From contig NZ_CP054212.1 of NCBI RefSeq assembly GCF_013285385.1, positions 2,666,001 to 2,730,000 of the forward strand: 64,000 nucleotides of DNA. Direction: 5' to 3'. The number at the start of each line of letters is the position of its first letter. The first letter of the stretch is position 1. Made by a program: the position numbers and the translations under genes. The notes under the pieces were generated by a model. The model was not told where the DNA came from. It made no database searches and saw nothing but the letters and a program-made list of their open reading frames with translations. Shown one piece after another: positions 60,809-64,000 of this stretch. This DNA comes from Paramixta manurensis. GTDB taxonomy: Bacteria > Pseudomonadota > Gammaproteobacteria > Enterobacterales > Enterobacteriaceae.

Positions 60809-61473
60809 TTTGACTCCCGATCCTGACGGTTAACATGATCTTCCAGCTTGTTTTGTAGCGCGGAAAGCACCGTTGCCATCACCCAATAAATCAGCGAGGC
60901 CGCCAGGTACATGGTGAACACTTCCAGCGTACGCGAGGTGATCAATTGCGCCTGACGGAACAGCTCCGGTACCTGAATCGTCGCGGCCAGCGACGTATCC
61001 TTCACCAGGCTGATAAAGCTGTTGCCCAACGGCGGTAATGCGGTGCGTGCCGCCTGTGGCAAGATCACACGACGCAGCGTTTGCCACGACGTCATACCAA
61101 TACTGGCCGCCGCTTCCCATTGACCACGTTCAATGGAAGCAATGGCGCCGCGCAGCGACTCAGAGGCATACGCCGCGGTGTTAAGCGATAAGCCAATCAT
61201 GGCGGAAGGAATCGGATCCAGCTCAATGCCAAATTGCGGCAAACCGTAATAAATCATAAACAGTTGCGCAATCAGCGGCGTGCCACGAAAAATGGACACG
61301 TAAAAACGCGCCAGTAGCGACACCGGCCAGAATGGCGACAGGCGCATCAACGCAAGGATGAACCCCAGCACTAAGCCAAAGAACATCCCGCCGATACTCA
61401 GTTCCAGCGTGAAGATCGCGCCTTTTAATAAAAAAGGTGCTGAATTCAGCACCAGTTGAATACTCTCTTGCAT
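60805..61473 (-). CDS. tcyL: L-cystine ABC transporter permease TcyL
   Basis: TcyL (YecS) is the membrane component of the cystine importer. The 222 residues have about five helices, the polar-amino-acid permease region FRGTPLIAQLFMIYYGLPQFG, and the EAA loop AASIGMTSWQTLRRVILPQAAR near residue 132. Its first base overlaps the tcyJ stop, consistent with one operon. Confidence 0.95.
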   Translation of the reverse strand: MQESIQLVLNSAPFLLKGAIFTLELSIGGMFFGLVLGFILALMRLSPFWPVSLLARFYVSIFRGTPLIAQLFMIYYGLPQFGIELDPIPSAMIGLSLNTAAYASESLRGAIASIERGQWEAAASIGMTSWQTLRRVILPQAARTALPPLGNSFISLVKDTSLAATIQVPELFRQAQLITSRTLEVFTMYLAASLIYWVMATVLSALQNKLEDHVNRQDRESK

Positions 61474-62273
61474 TATTTAGTGACGTCCGCGCCAAACCAT
61501 TTTTGCGACAATTTGGTTAGCGTACCGTCTTTCTGCATATCCGCAATCGCTTTATTGATCGCGTCCAGCAGATCTTGATTGCCTTTACGCAATGCGACAC
61601 CGGCTTCCTGGCGCGAGAACGCCGGGCCAGCAACCGCCATGGTATTACCCGTTTTCTTCACCAGGTCCAGCGCCGCCAGGCGGTCAACCAGAATGGCATC
61701 CAAACGACCGGAGCGCAGATCCTGATACTTGGTAGGATCATCATCATAGGTACGAATATCAACGCCTTTCACGTTTTCACGTAACCACTGCTCGTAGTTC
61801 GAGCCCAGACCCACGCCGACTTTTTTACCGGCTAAATCCGCCGGCTTGTTGATGCTGCCTTCGTGATCTTTGCGCACCAGCGCCTGAATACCCGAAATGG
61901 TGTAAGGGGTAGAGAAATCGTATTTTTGTTTACGCTCATCGGAAATGGTGACTTGGTTAATCACCACATCAATACGTTTTGAGTCTAGCGAGGCCAGCAT
62001 ACCGTCCCACTTGGTCGGTTTCAGGCTGGCTTTTACGCCAATTCGTTGCGCCAGCGCGTTGGCGAATTCAACTTCAAACCCGGTCAGTTTGCCGTTTTCA
62101 TCCTGGAAGCTAAACGGCGGATAGGTGCCTTCTAGCCCAACCAGCAGAGAACCACGCTGTTTGACTTTATTCAGCAGATTTTCCGCCGCGAAACCCGGCG
62201 CGCTCATGCCAGCTAACAGCGCTACCGCCATTACGCCCGTCACTAACTGGCGACGTACACGAGAAAAATTCAT
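61473..62273 (-). CDS. tcyJ: Cystine-binding periplasmic protein TcyJ (FliY)
   Basis: TcyJ binds L-cystine in the periplasm. From ATG 62273 it is 266 residues with a signal peptide (QLVTGVMAVALLAGMSAPGFAA). Family motifs include LLVGLEGTYPPFSFQDENGKLTGFEVEFANALAQRI and the lobe-2 region KVGVGLGSNYEQWL. Length equals E. coli FliY. The longer upstream frame lacks a signal-peptide start. It is the first gene of tcyJLN, just downstream of dcyD on the same strand. Confidence 0.96.
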   Translation of the reverse strand: MNFSRVRRQLVTGVMAVALLAGMSAPGFAAENLLNKVKQRGSLLVGLEGTYPPFSFQDENGKLTGFEVEFANALAQRIGVKASLKPTKWDGMLASLDSKRIDVVINQVTISDERKQKYDFSTPYTISGIQALVRKDHEGSINKPADLAGKKVGVGLGSNYEQWLRENVKGVDIRTYDDDPTKYQDLRSGRLDAILVDRLAALDLVKKTGNTMAVAGPAFSRQEAGVALRKGNQDLLDAINKAIADMQKDGTLTKLSQKWFGADVTK

Positions 62274-62403
62274 AGCTACCCCATTTATTATGTTGTGTGT
62301 ATGTTGGTCTTTATCACAACGGTTGCCCGCCATTAGGTTCTGGTCTGGCAGTATTGGCCGCCAAACAAAACGCAACTGACTAAATATAAATCATTTTCAT
62401 TAT

Positions 62404-63396
62404 TCAGGATAAGAACGAAGGATAATAAGCAAATAACGCCGGCGCGCCGCCAGTATGAATAAACAGCAATGGCCCTTCACGGCGGAAACGCCGTTGCGCG
62501 ATACCATCAATCAAACCGGCCATCGCTTTCCCGGTGTAGACCGGATCGAGAAAAATACCTTCAAGCCGCGCCAACAGCTTCACCGCTTCGATACCCTCGT
62601 CATTCGGCATGCCATATTGCGGCGCAAAATATTCATCCCACAGCGTAATCGGCGCCTTCGCGCTGATCTGTAGGCTTTCGGCTAATGCCTGGCGAATTTC
62701 CGCTACTTTTGGCAACTGATCGGCGGCTTTTCGCGAGACGGTCACGCCAATCAATTCGGTTTCAGGTAAGAGTTGCTCCAGCCCTACCGCTAACCCAGCG
62801 TGCGTCCCGGCGCTACCGGAAGCCACCACCACTGCCGCGAAATCAACCACTTCTTCGCTTTGGTGCGCAATTTCTCGTGCGCATTCCACATACCCCAGCG
62901 CGCCTAGCGCGTTTGAACCGCCAACCGGCACCACATAGGGACGAAAGCCCTGCGCTTCGAGTCGAACCGCCTGTTCTTCCAATTGTGCATTGGGATTGTG
63001 CAGCGCATCGACATTGACTACTTCGCAATCCATTAAATCCAGCAACAGGCGATTACCGTTACCGAGGTAATTTTCCGCCTCGGTTGCAATCGGGTTTTCC
63101 AGCAACGCCACACATTTTAGCCCGAGTTTAGCGGCCACCGCCGCCGTTTGGCGCACATGGTTGGATTGAACCGCGCCCGCCGTCACCAGAACATCCGCGC
63201 CCTGACGCAGTGCGTCAGCGGCAAGAAACTCTAGTTTTCTTAGCTTGTTACCCCCCAACGCCACTGGCGTGACGTCGTCACGTTTAATAAAAATATCGCG
63301 CCCGAGGTAGTCAGACAGCCGGGGAAGATGCTCCAGCGGCGTTGGCGCGCCGATAAATTCAAGACGGGGAAACTGGATAAGGTTATCCAGGGACAT
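62404..63396 (-). CDS. dcyD: D-cysteine desulfhydrase DcyD
   Basis: DcyD breaks D-cysteine into pyruvate, ammonia and sulfide, limiting its toxicity. The 330-residue fold-type II PLP enzyme has the Schiff-base Lys51 in VALGGNKLRKLEFL and TAGAVQSNHVRQTAAVAAKLGLKC, VVASGSAGTHAGLAVGL, and LDPVYTGKAMAGLID. ATG 63396 is favoured over an upstream in-frame ATG; E. coli DcyD is 328 residues. It lies between fliZ and tcyJ as in E. coli, and fits a sulfur amino-acid unit with the cystine importer. Confidence 0.95.
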   Translation of the reverse strand: MSLDNLIQFPRLEFIGAPTPLEHLPRLSDYLGRDIFIKRDDVTPVALGGNKLRKLEFLAADALRQGADVLVTAGAVQSNHVRQTAAVAAKLGLKCVALLENPIATEAENYLGNGNRLLLDLMDCEVVNVDALHNPNAQLEEQAVRLEAQGFRPYVVPVGGSNALGALGYVECAREIAHQSEEVVDFAAVVVASGSAGTHAGLAVGLEQLLPETELIGVTVSRKAADQLPKVAEIRQALAESLQISAKAPITLWDEYFAPQYGMPNDEGIEAVKLLARLEGIFLDPVYTGKAMAGLIDGIAQRRFRREGPLLFIHTGGAPALFAYYPSFLS

Positions 63397-63507
63397 GGCG
63401 GCCTCCATAACGTTTGCGGGTATACGGCCTACAGTGTTACAGAAGTTACTCAACGGATCTATGCATGTTTCAGTATTGGGGCACAAAGCGAATAGCCACC
63501 GTACCTT

Positions 63508-63569
63508 GGTCGCGAGATAGCGACCGAAAACGCACCTTGTCCCCGTGGGCAGAGCAATCCGACCACGGG
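63508..63569. other. Two hairpins in the fliZ-dcyD gap
   Basis: GGTCGC-GAGATA-GCGACC (63508-63525) and CCCGTGG...CCACGGG (63542-63569) are both perfect pairings in the ~200 bases between fliZ and dcyD. Neither has a long U-tract. They may be transcript-end or processing structures. Confidence 0.45.
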
Positions 63570-63595
63570 AAGCGGTCTTCTATCAGGCAGCCAGA

Positions 63596-64000
63596 TTAAT
63601 TGCGCTGCCAACCTAAAAACTGGTCGTACTTACGTAACGCAATGCGGTAGTTATTATTACCGGCATCGGGCAGATCCTGTTCCAGGCACTCATGCCAGCT
63701 ATTACCGCGTAACTTCTCTGCCGGGTAATTTTTCGCCGAGAGCATGTCATCCAAACGACGCAGGCGCACCACGTACTCACGGATAGTACTGTGGCTCATT
63801 TCAGTTTGTTCAAACAGATACTGTTTGAATGCCATAATATCGAAGTAATTCGGGTGAGTATTACAGTAAATATCGCTGCAAAAGCGGCACAACGCGGTCA
63901 GTTCACCTTGTAACTTCAGCCAGACCTGGTCGTCAATCAACTGATCCATCCGCGCTATCGCTTCTTTATTAATGATCTGCCCACGGAATACCAATGCCAT
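63596..64000 (-). CDS. fliZ: Flagellar regulator FliZ (5' partial)
   Basis: FliZ modulates sigma-28 and curli/motility choice and can act as an RpoS-promoter antagonist. Only 134 C-terminal residues are in the window: the reading frame runs off the right edge, and E. coli FliZ is 183 residues. Matching segments are LVFRGQIINK, LTALCRFCSDIYC, FDIMAFKQYLFEQTEMSHSTIREYVVRLRRL and NNYRIALRKYDQFLG. The RLRR segment is in the region proposed to contact DNA. In relatives it is co-transcribed with fliA, which would lie to the right. Confidence 0.93.
   Translation of the reverse strand: MALVFRGQIINKEAIARMDQLIDDQVWLKLQGELTALCRFCSDIYCNTHPNYFDIMAFKQYLFEQTEMSHSTIREYVVRLRRLDDMLSAKNYPAEKLRGNSWHECLEQDLPDAGNNNYRIALRKYDQFLGWQRN

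Overview
The window looks like a chromosomal segment of an enterobacterium. Gene content and protein sequences follow the Escherichia/Salmonella plan, but order and accessory genes fit Erwiniaceae (Pantoea, Erwinia or Mixta-like) better. This placement is inferred from gene order and remembered E. coli proteins; no search was run.

Layout. (1) 0-3.6 kb, plus strand: yecD (cut by the window edge), yecE, yecN, cmoA, cmoB. (2) 3.6-9.5 kb: a secreted YnfC-like protein, inaA, an RNase A-fold toxin with its probable immunity gene, cutC, a MalY/PatB-type lyase and yecM. (3) 9.7-11.8 kb: an unannotated 40-residue membrane microprotein and argS. (4) 11.8-27.7 kb, minus strand: the flagellar/chemotaxis block flhDC, motAB, cheAW, two chemoreceptors, cheRBYZ, flhBAE. 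It has two consensus sigma-28 promoters, and one of them lies inside the flhC coding sequence. (5) 27.7-31.4 kb: a long flhDC control region with a near-ideal CRP site, uspC and otsBA. (6) 31.9-37.6 kb: an accessory catabolic locus (GntR/UTRA regulator, GH88 hydrolase, MFS importer, enoyl-CoA hydratase, fused CoA-transferase) with related palindromes in two promoters. (7) 37.8-44.9 kb: a LexA-controlled umuDC pair whose UmuD lacks both the cleavage region and the catalytic residues, a LysR/MFS divergent pair, a WtpA/ModA-like ABC transporter without an ATPase gene, a flavin reductase and msrA. (8) 45.0-45.9 kb: tRNA-Ser(GGA) followed by four 176-bp tandem units. Each unit rebuilds the tRNA 3' end around a 67-bp insertion and carries its own terminator. 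(9) 45.9-49.2 kb: an AT-rich accessory patch behind the tRNA (cupin, AlaX-type editing protein, XRE-cupin regulator, and a deletion scar joining SDR and HxlR gene fragments). (10) 49.2-64 kb: phoH, efeUOB with a Fur box, putP/putA with PutA operator motifs, the cystine importer tcyJLN, dcyD, and fliZ (cut by the window edge).

The motility block is one regulatory cascade: CRP to flhDC, then FlhDC and sigma-28 to motor, receptors and signalling, with FliZ at the far end. efeUOB takes up ferrous iron, putAP takes up and oxidises proline, and tcyJLN-dcyD takes up and breaks down cystine and D-cysteine. The features most worth following up are the pre-truncated, catalytically dead UmuD, the tRNA-Ser repeat array, the toxin-immunity pair, the promoter embedded in flhC with a terminator before motA, and the SDR/HxlR fusion scar.
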